Shown here: piece after piece, positions 1 through 8,793 of the stretch
How the letters are laid out: every line of letters begins with the position of its first letter
Position numbering within the stretch: position 1 is the first letter of the stretch
NCBI GenBank assembly: GCA_963674475.2
Contig: CAXXFQ010000019.1
Location: 1-64,000, forward strand
DNA from: CAXXFQ01 sp963674475
GTDB lineage: Bacteria > Planctomycetota > Planctomycetia > Pirellulales > Thermoguttaceae
Direction of reading: 5' to 3'
Length of the DNA stretch: 64,000 nucleotides
Program-made: the position numbers and the translations under genes
The notes under the pieces: model-generated
Told to the model about the DNA's origin: nothing
Seen by the model: the letters and a program-made list of their open reading frames with translations, nothing else
The model's database searches: none

Positions 1-1028
1 TCGAGCGGCTTGCGGGGCTGGAGGCCGCCGTCGTACCAGTAGGCGACGAACGCGGGCCGGCGTCCGCGGGCGGGGAACTCCCAACGAAGGGCCGACGACT
101 TGGGGAAGGTCTCCGCGGTGATCGGCGACAGCGCGATCGGCTCGATCACCCGGGGCGCGCCCGGATCGAGCGAGGCGAAGACGCAGTCCATCGTGTGACA
201 GGCCATGTCACCCAGCGCGCCCGCGCCGAAGTCCCACCAGGCCCGCCAGTTGAAGGGGTGGTAGGTATCGGCCTTGTATGGCCGAACCGGGGCGGGCCCC
301 AGCCAGACGTCCCAATCCAGGCTGGCGGGCACCTCGTCCTCGCCCTCGGGCCGGTTCATGCCTTGCGGCCAGATGGGCCGATCCGTCCAGGAATGCACCT
401 CGCGGATCGTCCCGACCGCCCCGCTGTGGATCCACTCGTACACCAGCCGCCAGCCTTCTTTGGCGTGCCCTTGGTTGCCCATCTGGGTGACCACGCCGTA
501 GCGCTGGGCCGCCTGGGTGAGCTGGCGGGCTTCCCAAGGCGTGTGGGTGAGCGGCTTCTGGGTGTAGACGTGCTTGCCCAGCTGCATGGCGATCATGGTG
601 GCGGGGTAGTGGTGATGGTCCGGCGTGCCGACCATGACGGCGTCGATCTGGTCGTGGGCTTGGTCGAGCAGCTTGCGGTAGTCCTGGTAGTAGCGGGCCT
701 TGGGGTGCAGCTCGGCCGCCTTCTCGCAGCGGCTGCTGTCGACGTCGCAGTAGCAGGGGCAGGCGATGCCCAGCTCGGCGGTCGACTCGAGGTGATAGTG
801 GCCGATACCGCCCGCCCCGATGTAGGCGATGCGCAGCTCGGTGCGGAGCGGCGCGATGGCGCGCTGGCGGGGCTCGGGCTTGCGGCCCGGGCCGGCACAA
901 CCGGCGGTGCCGGCGGCGACCACCGCCCCGGCGGCGGCGGCGGTGCGCAAGAACTGGCGACGCGTGCTGCCCCCGGCGGGTTGGGACGCGGTCTTGGCGG
1001 GCGAAGCGGTGGTAACGGCTGGGTTCAT
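1..1028 (-). CDS. Gfo/Idh/MocA family oxidoreductase, Tat-exported (3' end outside window)
   Basis: Reading leftward from the ATG at 1028 gives an open frame that runs off the window edge. The N-terminus has a twin-arginine signal (TRRQFLR) followed by an Ala/Gly-rich stretch ending near an AGC that could be a lipobox. A Rossmann dinucleotide-binding start follows (IAYIGAGGIG), then the family signature around QKPLTHTPWEAR (usually EKP) and GNQGH. Such proteins are NAD(P)-dependent dehydrogenases acting on sugars or inositols, and exported Tat versions are very common in planctomycetes. The substrate cannot be told. It precedes the NmrA-like gene by about 90 bp on the other side of its start. 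The C-terminus is not visible. Confidence 0.88.
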   Translation of the reverse strand, partial: MNPAVTTASPAKTASQPAGGSTRRQFLRTAAAAGAVVAAGTAGCAGPGRKPEPRQRAIAPLRTELRIAYIGAGGIGHYHLESTAELGIACPCYCDVDSSRCEKAAELHPKARYYQDYRKLLDQAHDQIDAVMVGTPDHHHYPATMIAMQLGKHVYTQKPLTHTPWEARQLTQAAQRYGVVTQMGNQGHAKEGWRLVYEWIHSGAVGTIREVHSWTDRPIWPQGMNRPEGEDEVPASLDWDVWLGPAPVRPYKADTYHPFNWRAWWDFGAGALGDMACHTMDCVFASLDPGAPRVIEPIALSPITAETFPKSSALRWEFPARGRRPAFVAYWYDGGLQPRKPL

Positions 1029-1120
1029 GGTCGACCTCGCAGGCAGGAGTCCAAGGGTCGGTGGATCGGCGCTACACCCCCGGCGGGCCGGCCGACCGCC
1101 CCATCCTAGCGACCGATAGT

Positions 1121-2666
1121 CTACTGCGCAGGCTCAACCCTTCCAAGGGGCGCCCGCACCGCAGGTAGGACATGGTCTGGAGAGGAGGGCGCAGCGGCGC
1201 GACGCTGCCGGCGGTAGTCGTGGGCGGCCGTCTGGGTAACGCCACGCAACATGCCGTTGAAGATGACGGCGTGTAGCGGGTAGAGGGCGTACCAGTAGAG
1301 CAGCCCGGCCAAGCCGCCGGGGTCGAACACCGCAGTCTGGCGAATGGCGCAGGTGTCGCCGATTGGCTCAACCTCGAACTGCAACCAAGCGCGACCCGGT
1401 ACGCGCATCTCGGCGGCGAGGCGTAGTACATGCGGCCGAGTGCACTGCTCGACGCGCCAGAAGTCGACCGTGTCGCCGACGCGCAGGTGGGCGGGATGGC
1501 GTCGACCGCGGCGTAAGCCGACCCCGCCGACGGCGAGATCCATCCAGCCGCGGAGTTGCCACAGCCAGTCGCCGAAATACCACCCCGTCTGCCCGCCGAT
1601 CCGCTCGACCGTCGCGAAGGCTACCTCGGCCGGCACCGCAGCGGGCAAGACCCGCGTGTCGAGCAGTCGCGTGCCGAAGGTCACCCGGGCGAAGCGCGGG
1701 GCGCGCCCGCCGGAGATCAGGGCGTCCGACCAGCGGGTCTGGGCGAACTGCTGGTCCTCGTTGGCCAGCGCCCGAGCCACGGACTCCTTCAGGCCGCGGG
1801 GCTGGATGTCGAAGGCCTGCGCCGCGGCGGGACTGGTCACGATGGTGTCGTGGCGTACGCTCTCGATCAGTTTGCGGCCGATCCGCGCGTAGACGGGCGT
1901 GACCAGGCCCAGCCACCAGCTGGACAGACGGGGCGACAGCACGCCCACCGGGATGATCAGCCGGCGGAGGCGGCGCTGCCGGGCGAACTCGCGCATCAGG
2001 TCGGCATAGGAGACGACGTCCGGCCCGCCGATCTCGTAGACGGCGCTGCCCGGGGCGTCGACGTCCAAGGCGGCCACGAGGTACGCGATAACGTCCTCGA
2101 TGGCGATGGGCTGCGCCAGGCTCCGCGTCCAGCGGGGCGTGATCATGACGGGCAGTTTGCGCACCAGGGCGCGGATCATCTCGAAGGAAAGGCTGCCCGA
2201 GCCGATGATGATCGACGCGCGGAACTCCAGGGTGGGTACGCCCGAGGCGCGCAGGAGGCGGCCGACTTCCTGCCGGCTGCGCAAATGGGGGGAGAGGTCC
2301 TGCGCCTCGCCCAGGCCGCCCAGGTAGATGATCCGCCGCAAGCCAGCCTGCTCGGCGGCAGTGGCGAAGTGACGGGCGGCGCGCAGTTCCTCGGCTTCGA
2401 AGCCGGCACCGGATGCCAAGGAGTGCACCAGGTAGTAGGCGGTGTCCACGCCGACCAGGGCGGCCGCGAGCGAATCCGGCTTCAGCATATCCCCGGGCAC
2501 GATCTCGACACCGCGCGGCGCGCGCGGGGGCGAGCCACGCCGGCCGCCGCGCGAGGCAGCGCACCCGTTCGCCACGCCCGTGCAAGGCAGTGAGCAGACG
2601 CCCGCCTACGTAGCCCGTGGCGCCGGTGAGCAGAATCAGTCGTTCTTCTTGACTGGTGGCGGTCAT
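1121..2666 (-). CDS. NmrA-like SDR / DUF2867 protein, one internal frameshift
   Basis: The start at 2666 has a GGGAGG ribosome site about 9 bases upstream. The first frame gives a Rossmann start (LILLTGATGYVGGRLL) typical of atypical short-chain dehydrogenases. Near 2525-2545, in a G-rich run, the frame shifts and the rest continues as VEIVPGDMLKPDSL and DTAYYLVHSL, the NAD(P)-binding part. A C-terminal half of DUF2867 type follows, with WYFGDWLWQLRG and WRVEQ. The span is 3n+1 bases, so a single extra base would restore about 514 residues. This family is usually a cytoplasmic NAD(P)-binding protein with a fused SRPBCC-like C-terminus; the substrate is unknown. The frameshift is probably a sequencing error, but a true mutation is possible. 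Confidence 0.8.
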
Positions 2667-3149
2667 GTCGCCGTCCTCCCGGCTGGCTGGTACGCTCATC
2701 GGTTACTGTCGCCGTCAGTTGGCCGATTACACCGGAAAGTCGCCTGGACCGCCAGCCGGCCTCCTGCCCGATAATCACATCCGCCCGCGGCTTTCCGGCA
2801 AACTTCCGCGCCCCCGGCACCGATAACCCAGCGTGCCCCATGGCGACCGAAGCGGAATACTTCACACAGTTATCGTCCGTTGTGCCTTTCAAGAGTGGAA
2901 GTCGTGGGGTGTACTGACTACACTTCGCTGACAACCTACTATTAGAGAGCAATCAGGAAGCCAGACGAACGAGCCTTGCCGACGAGCACCGCGGCGAGCG
3001 GGCAACCCGCCTTCCGGACCCTGTATACCGGACGTGAATTCGAGTTTCGGGCAGCGCGCCCACCAATCAGTGGGTGCGACAGACGATATACACACCGAGG
3101 CCTACCTCAGCCGGCGGAAGGGGTCCGCGGGCGGCGAGGAGCGACTAGC
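2667..3149. other. Intergenic region upstream of the EPS operon
   Basis: This is a 483-base gap between a leftward and a rightward gene, so it should hold divergent promoters. I see no convincing sigma-70 promoter. It has two copies of CCGATAA (2768-2774 and 2820-2826) and a related GTTATCG (2869-2875), a heptamer that recurs in other gaps of this window. A small inverted repeat, CCCAC with GTGGG around a six-base loop, lies near 3059-3075. Short open frames here look like chance. Confidence 0.5.
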
Positions 3150-5182
3150 GTGCAGAGCCTGACCTGGTATTGGCGCCGACTCCGCAGCATGTCACCCGGG
3201 GAACTGGGGTGGGCGGCTGCACGCGCAGGCGCGTGATCACGTCGATCGCTGCCTGCTGCCTTGGCGCAGTGCGCCGACCCGGAGCAACGGCCACGCCGAC
3301 AACGGACACCGCGCCGCGACCTGGCGGACCGGCCTGCTGGGCGCGCTGTGGCCGGCGCCGGGCGATCGGCGTTATCAGGAGCTGTTGAGCGAGGCGCAGC
3401 GCAGCGCACTGCTCGACCGTGCGGAGCGGGCACTGCGCAACGAACTCCGCCTGTTCGGCCACGGCTATGTCGACCTGGGCCCGGAAGTGCAATGGAACTA
3501 TGAGTACGTCGCGCAGGTCGAAGCGCCGCTGGACTTCGCGCCGGCGGTGGACTACCGCGACTATCGCGTTTCGGGCGATGCCAAGATCGCCTGGGAGCCG
3601 AGCCGGCATCAACACCTGCCGCTGTTGGGCCGGGCGTATCGCGTGACCGGCGAACCGCGCTTCGCCGAAAAGGCCGTCGAGCAGATCGAGACCTGGATCG
3701 CGCAGTGCCCCTACGGTCGCGGCCTGCAGTGGCGCAGTCCGCTGGAGCTGGCGATTCGGGTGATCAACTGGGTGGTGGCGTGCAGCTTGATCGAGCCGGC
3801 GGGCTTGCTGACGGCGGCGCGGCGCGCCCAGTGGCAGCCGGTGATCGAGCGGCACGTCTGGGAGATCGCCCGGCGATATTCGCGGTATTCCTCGGCGAAT
3901 AACCACCGAATCGGCGAGGCGGCCGGCGTGCTGATCGCCTGTGCGTACTTCGGCGACGACCGGCGGGCGGCGCGACGCTTGCGGCAGAGCTGGCGAATCT
4001 TGCAGGCGGAGATCGAGCGGCAGACGCACCCGGACGGCTGGCAACGTCGAGCAGGCGTTCGGCTATCACCTGTTCGTGATGGAGTTCTTCCAGCTGGCGG
4101 CCTGGGTGGCGCAGCGGCTGGGCGAGACGGTGCCGGCCGGCTACGTCGAGCGACTCCAGCGGATGGCGCATTTCGCGGCCGCCTTGCGCGAAGGTGGCCA
4201 GCCGCCGCTCTACGGCGATCACGATGAAGGCTACGTGCTCGACCTGGACGACCACACAGATTACACGTCCGACCTGCTGGCGCGGCAGACAGCGCTGTGG
4301 CCGGCGCATCCGCCAAGTATACAGAATACCAGACGATATGAATCGGCATTCTGGCTGACCGGCGAGGCAGCCTGCCGCCGTGGCCCGGCGACGCCGAGCC
4401 GGCGTCTTTGCACAGCGAAGCCTTCCCCGACACCGGCCTCTACTTGCTGCAGGCGGGGGCGGCGGCGTCGCCCGATCGGCTGAGCGTGACGCTCGACGCC
4501 GGGCCTTTGGGTTATGGGGTGCTGGCGGCGCACGGTCATGCCGACGCGCTGGCCGTCACGTTGCGGATCGGCGGTCACGATGTGCTCGTCGACCCCGGCA
4601 CGTACGACTACTTCACGCACCCCGAGTGGCGGACCTACTTCCGCGGCACGCCGGCGCACAACACGGTCACGATCGACGACGCGAACCAGTCCGAGATGCT
4701 CGGTCCGTTCCTGTGGGGCCGGCGCGGCGGCGGCGAAGTGTATGGAGTGGTCGCCCACCGCCGACGGCGGCAGCTGCCGCGCGACCCACGACGGATATCT
4801 ACAGTTACCGGACCCGGTTCACCACGAGCGCGAAATAACCGTTATCGGAGCCGCGGGTGAGATCAAGTGGCGCGACGTTCTATCGGCCACGTCCGCGCAC
4901 GAGGCGGCCCTCTATCTACATTTTGCGGAAGACTGTGACTTGCAGCCCGCCGAGGGAAAGAATCGGTACCTGGTCAGCTGGCCAGGCGGGCAGTTTGCAC
5001 CTACAGCTGGCGGAGCAGCTGGAGGGTCGCGGTCTATCGGGGCAGCCAGATCCCGCGTTTGGGGTGGATCAGCAGGGGTTATCACGATCTGGCGCCGGCG
5101 CCCACGCTGGTGGGTCGCTGTTCGGTGGTCGGGTGAGTTGGTCTTGGAGACGAGCCTGCAGCTCAGACGGCGGCAGGTATAG
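3150..5182 (+). pseudogene. Heparinase II/III family protein of EPS locus, multiply frameshifted
   Basis: A GTG at 3150 with GAGGAG upstream opens MQSLTWYWRRLRSMSPGELG, the usual start of EPS-locus heparinase-like proteins. Reading on requires frame changes near 3225, 4040, 4385, 4750, 5000 and 5130. The reconstructed protein has an alpha/alpha-toroid half with SSANNHRIGEAAG. A beta-sandwich heparinase II/III half follows, with GHADALAVTL, VDPGTYDYF and RGTPAHNTVTIDD. The family consists of polysaccharide lyases or related periplasmic enzymes that trim acidic glycans. The conserved residues survive between the shifts, so recent inactivation or poor sequence quality is likelier than old decay. 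It would be the first gene of the EPS operon. Confidence 0.75.
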
Positions 5183-5241
5183 GGAAGAGGCACAGGCGGG
5201 CGTCTGGTGAGGGCTGGGCGCCGGCCGACGGGGGAGAAGCA

Positions 5242-6339
5242 GTGTACGACGGATGCGCTCGACGCGAAGCGTACGTTCAGGGCATTGTGCTGGCGGGCGT
5301 GCACGCCTGGGGCGACTGTGCGCTGGAAGACGTCATGACTCGACCGCTCTTGCCGGTGGCCGGTCGACCGGTGATCGCGCACGGCCTGGCCTGGTTGCAG
5401 GCGGCGGGGGTGCGCGGGGCGACGATCTGCGGCAACAGCCAGAGTGCGGTGATTGCGGCTGCACTCGGAGACGGGTCGGACCTGGGCCTGAAGCTGGACT
5501 ACTGCGCCGACACCTTGCCGCGCGGCCCGGCTGGTTGTGCCCGGGACGCGGCCCAGCGCAGCCCGGCCGATACGTTCGTGGTTCTGGACGGCACGGTGAT
5601 TCCGGCGATCGACCTGCCCGCGCTGCTGGCGGCGCATCGGCGGTCCGGGGCGGCGGCGACCGTATTGTGCTGTGCGGAACCCGGCGGCGGGCACGGCCCG
5701 GCGGGGGTGTATGTGTTCTCGCGAGCGGCGCTCGAGCAGGTGCGCCCGCGGGGGTATCAGGACATCAAAGAGGTGCTCCTGCCGCAGTTGCACCGCAGCG
5801 GGCAGCTGGTCGTGCACGAGGTGGTGCCCGGCGAGGCGGTCCAGCGGGTCGCGGACGCCGCCTCGTACTTGGCGGTGAATCTGTGGGCGGTGCAGCGGCT
5901 CACGCGGGAGGACGCGGAACGGGCGGGCTACGAGCGACGGGGCGAGGCCTGGGTGCATCGCACGGCCCGCGTGGCGGAGACGGCCCAGCTGGTGGGCCCG
6001 GTGCTGGTCGGCCCGGACAGCGTGGTCGAGGCGGGCGCGATGGTGGTCGGGCCGGCCTCGATCGGCGCGCGAAGCCGGGTGGGCCGGGAAGCGGTGATCA
6101 GCCGGTCGGCGGTGTGGGATGACGCCCGAATCGAGGCGTTGGCGATTGTCGATCGGAGTGTGTTAGCGCACGGCACGCATGTAGAGCCGGAGCTGGTGCT
6201 CCGGGAAGCCGTGCTGGTGCCGCGGTCGCGGCCGGCGTCGCGCTGGCCGACCTGGCTGCGGTCGCGCAGCACGCGGGGGCGGCGCCAGCTGGGCTGGGCG
6301 AACCGGGCGAAGCAGCCTACCCCGCGAGCGCGTGGGTAG
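5242..6339 (+). CDS. Nucleotidyltransferase-like protein with C-terminal hexapeptide repeats
   Basis: The GTG start follows GGGGGAGAA. The 365 residues begin with a sugar-nucleotidyltransferase-like fold (IVLAGVHAWGD, RPLLPVAGRPVIAHGLAWL). The usual GGxGTRL signature is degenerate: the glycine-rich loop reads AGVHAWGD. From about residue 230 come left-handed beta-helix hexapeptides (VHRTARVAETAQLVGPVLV onward). Canonical members couple NTP to a sugar-1-phosphate. Loss of the glycine loop makes catalysis uncertain, so it may be a regulatory or structural relative. It is followed after 15 bases by the Wzz/kinase gene, and its domain plan resembles the front half of the protein at 8794. Confidence 0.7.
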   Translation: MYDGCARREAYVQGIVLAGVHAWGDCALEDVMTRPLLPVAGRPVIAHGLAWLQAAGVRGATICGNSQSAVIAAALGDGSDLGLKLDYCADTLPRGPAGCARDAAQRSPADTFVVLDGTVIPAIDLPALLAAHRRSGAAATVLCCAEPGGGHGPAGVYVFSRAALEQVRPRGYQDIKEVLLPQLHRSGQLVVHEVVPGEAVQRVADAASYLAVNLWAVQRLTREDAERAGYERRGEAWVHRTARVAETAQLVGPVLVGPDSVVEAGAMVVGPASIGARSRVGREAVISRSAVWDDARIEALAIVDRSVLAHGTHVEPELVLREAVLVPRSRPASRWPTWLRSRSTRGRRQLGWANRAKQPTPRARG

Positions 6340-6354
6340 AAACGGAGGCAGAAC

Positions 6355-8790
6355 GTGGTTTCGAACTGTCCGCAAGACCACCGTGATCCTGAGGCGTCCC
6401 TTCCGGTGCGTGCCAGTGAGGCCGCCAGCCCAGGGATGCTGGGCGAACCGGCGGGGGACAGCTGGGGCCTGGGGCCGGCACAACCGGCGGTCCCAGGAGG
6501 GCCGGGCGCACAGTTCTCGATGGACCTGCTGTGGCGGTCGAAGTGGCTGATCCTGGGCGTCTTCGTGCTGGTGGCGGGGGCGGCCTTGCCGTTGGTCTGG
6601 CTGACCCAGACGCCGGTGTATCGGGCCACCGCCCTGGTGCGGGTCTCGCCGGTCATCTCGCGGATTGTCTTCAAGACCGAAGATAACGGGCTGGTGCCTT
6701 TGTACCAGTCGTTTCTCAATACGCAGGTCTCGATCATCCAGAGCCCGAAGGTGATGCAGCGTGTGCTGGACTCGGAGGAAGTGCAGCAGACGAAGTGGTA
6801 TCGGGAACAGCCGCAGAACTGGCGGACGATGCTGGGGGCCGACCCGCCCAACCGGATGGATCGCCTGCGCGAAGCCATCACCGCTCGGCCGCGGAAGGAC
6901 ACCGAGCTGATCGGCGTGTCGATGACGGCGGCCAGCGCCCGCGAGGCGCAGCTGATCGTCGACGCCGTGGTGAACACCTACAAGCGCTGCTCGGACGAGC
7001 TGCTGCAGGAAGTGGACCTGCGGCGGTTCGACACGCTCAGCGCCGAGCGGTCGACGCTCCGCCAGGAGATCGACAGCCTGCTGGAGAGTAAGTTCAGCTA
7101 TGCGCGGGAGCTGGGCACCTTGGACCCGAGCGAGCTGCGCAGCCAGTTGGCCACGCAGTTGAGCGTGCTGGAGGCGGAGCGGGACGAGCTGCAGCGGCGG
7201 GTGGCGATCGCGCAGTACCAGCTGGAGACGCTGCAGCCGGCACCGGCCGAGACCGACCCAGCGGACCCCGCCGATGCCGATGCCGGCGACGACGAAGACG
7301 CAGCGCTGATCAACTACGCCCGGGACGCGGAGTGGCGGCAGTTGCATTACGCCTATGAGCAGGCGGCGCATCAGCTGGAGCTGGGACGGCAGAAGTACGG
7401 CGAGGCGCACCCGGAGATTCAGAGGCTCACGGCCGACGTCGAGCACACCAAGCGGATGCGCGGCGAGCGGGAGGCGCAGCTGCGCAACCAGCGGCACAGC
7501 GCGGCCGTGCTGGCCACTGCGCCCGACGAGCAGCTGCCGCTCGATCGCTCGCAGGCGGAGTGGAACCTGCAGGTCCAGCAGCGCGAGCTGGCGTTGCTCG
7601 AGGACAGCATCACCGCCCAGCGGGAGAAGGTGGCGACAGCCGGTGACCTCGCCCGCCGCATCGCCCGCTTCGACGAGGAAATCAACAACAAGCGCGAGCT
7701 GTACGACGTGGTGCGGTCGCGGCTGCAGCAGCTGGAGATCGAGTCGCGGGCGCCGGCGCGGATCTCGGTGGCGGCGCCGGCCACCACGCCGACCGAGCCG
7801 GACCGCGATCGGCGCATCATGCTGAGCCTGCTCGCCCTGGGCGGCGCGCTCAGCCTGGGCGTGGCGTGCGCCTACCTGCGCAGCAGCACCGACCCGCGCA
7901 TCCGCGGCTTCGGCGACGTGCCGCCGCCCATGCGCGTGCCGTTCCTGGGCCACCTCCCGTCACTGGTCTCGGTGCGGGGCAAGGCCGCCTGGGAGCACGA
8001 TCCGAGCGTGGTCGAAGGGTTGCGCATGCTGCGGACAGCGCTGTTGCGCCGCGTGGCGGGCACGGACGACCGCGTGGTGCTGATTACGAGCTCTTCCAGT
8101 CGCGAGGGCAAGACGAGCGTGGCGATCGGCCTGGCACGCAGCCTGGCGCAGCTGGGCAAGCGGGCGCTATTGGTCGAGGCGGACTTGCGCCAGCCTTCGC
8201 TGACGCAACGGCTCGGCATCGAGGAGCCGGCCACCGGGCTGGGGGCGATGCTCTGCGGCGACGCGCGGGACGAGGACGCGATCATCATCGGGCGTGACCT
8301 GCCGGGGTTTCACATTCTGCCGGCCGGCCCGCACCGCGAGGACTTCAGCCCGGAGCTGCTGGCCAACGGAGTCTTCTCGGCCTGCCTGCGCCGCTGGAAG
8401 CAGCGGTACGACTACGTGATCCTGGACAGCCCGCCGGTGCTGCCGGTGGCGGACGCGCGCATCCTGGCGAGCCAGGCGGACGGCGTGGTGATGATCATGC
8501 GGTCGGCGCATTGCCGGCGGACCGACGCCTTGCGGGCGTGTTCGGACCTGAGCCTTGCCGGTGCCCGGCTATTGGGCACGGTACTGGTGGGCGTCACGGG
8601 TCGCGAGCGCTACGGCGACCGGTACGGGTATGGTTACGGGTACGGATACGGCTACACGTACGGCCGGGCATATGTCGCCACCGGGCGCGAGTTGCCGCAT
8701 GGGCCGGGGAACGGAACCGCCACCGCGACCGCACCGGCCGGCACGGCTGCGCCCCCGGCGCAGGACCCGTCCGCGAGCGAGGATGCCTAG
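6355..8790 (+). CDS. Wzz-type polysaccharide co-polymerase fused to BY-kinase
   Basis: GTG start behind ACGGAGG; 811 residues. A cytosolic N-terminal tail leads to a membrane helix at about residues 64-85, a long periplasmic coiled-coil Wzz region, and a second helix at about 488-508. The cytoplasmic tyrosine-kinase domain follows. Walker A is SREGKT (K586), Walker A' ends at D610 in LLVEAD, and Walker B has D691 in YVILDSPP. The tail holds a Tyr/Gly cluster (residues 753-769, eight tyrosines) for autophosphorylation. Proteins of this type set EPS chain length and control export with the Wza-type channel encoded downstream. The Walker A motif departs slightly from the usual GEGKT. Confidence 0.93.
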   Translation: MVSNCPQDHRDPEASLPVRASEAASPGMLGEPAGDSWGLGPAQPAVPGGPGAQFSMDLLWRSKWLILGVFVLVAGAALPLVWLTQTPVYRATALVRVSPVISRIVFKTEDNGLVPLYQSFLNTQVSIIQSPKVMQRVLDSEEVQQTKWYREQPQNWRTMLGADPPNRMDRLREAITARPRKDTELIGVSMTAASAREAQLIVDAVVNTYKRCSDELLQEVDLRRFDTLSAERSTLRQEIDSLLESKFSYARELGTLDPSELRSQLATQLSVLEAERDELQRRVAIAQYQLETLQPAPAETDPADPADADAGDDEDAALINYARDAEWRQLHYAYEQAAHQLELGRQKYGEAHPEIQRLTADVEHTKRMRGEREAQLRNQRHSAAVLATAPDEQLPLDRSQAEWNLQVQQRELALLEDSITAQREKVATAGDLARRIARFDEEINNKRELYDVVRSRLQQLEIESRAPARISVAAPATTPTEPDRDRRIMLSLLALGGALSLGVACAYLRSSTDPRIRGFGDVPPPMRVPFLGHLPSLVSVRGKAAWEHDPSVVEGLRMLRTALLRRVAGTDDRVVLITSSSSREGKTSVAIGLARSLAQLGKRALLVEADLRQPSLTQRLGIEEPATGLGAMLCGDARDEDAIIIGRDLPGFHILPAGPHREDFSPELLANGVFSACLRRWKQRYDYVILDSPPVLPVADARILASQADGVVMIMRSAHCRRTDALRACSDLSLAGARLLGTVLVGVTGRERYGDRYGYGYGYGYGYTYGRAYVATGRELPHGPGNGTATATAPAGTAAPPAQDPSASEDA
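8611..8664 (+). repeat. Tandem Tyr-Gly codon repeat encoding the kinase tyrosine cluster
   Basis: Alternating TAY and GGN codons form an imperfect hexanucleotide repeat near the 3' end of the Wzz/BY-kinase gene. It encodes eight tyrosines within 17 residues, with a ninth a few codons on. Synonymous third bases vary, which argues for selection on the peptide as well as slippage. Confidence 0.85.
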
Positions 8791-8793
8791 CCC

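Noticed and set aside
6163..7953. 596-residue leftward frame opposite the Wzz/kinase gene
   Set aside because: Shadow of GC-rich coding sequence; no recognisable motif.
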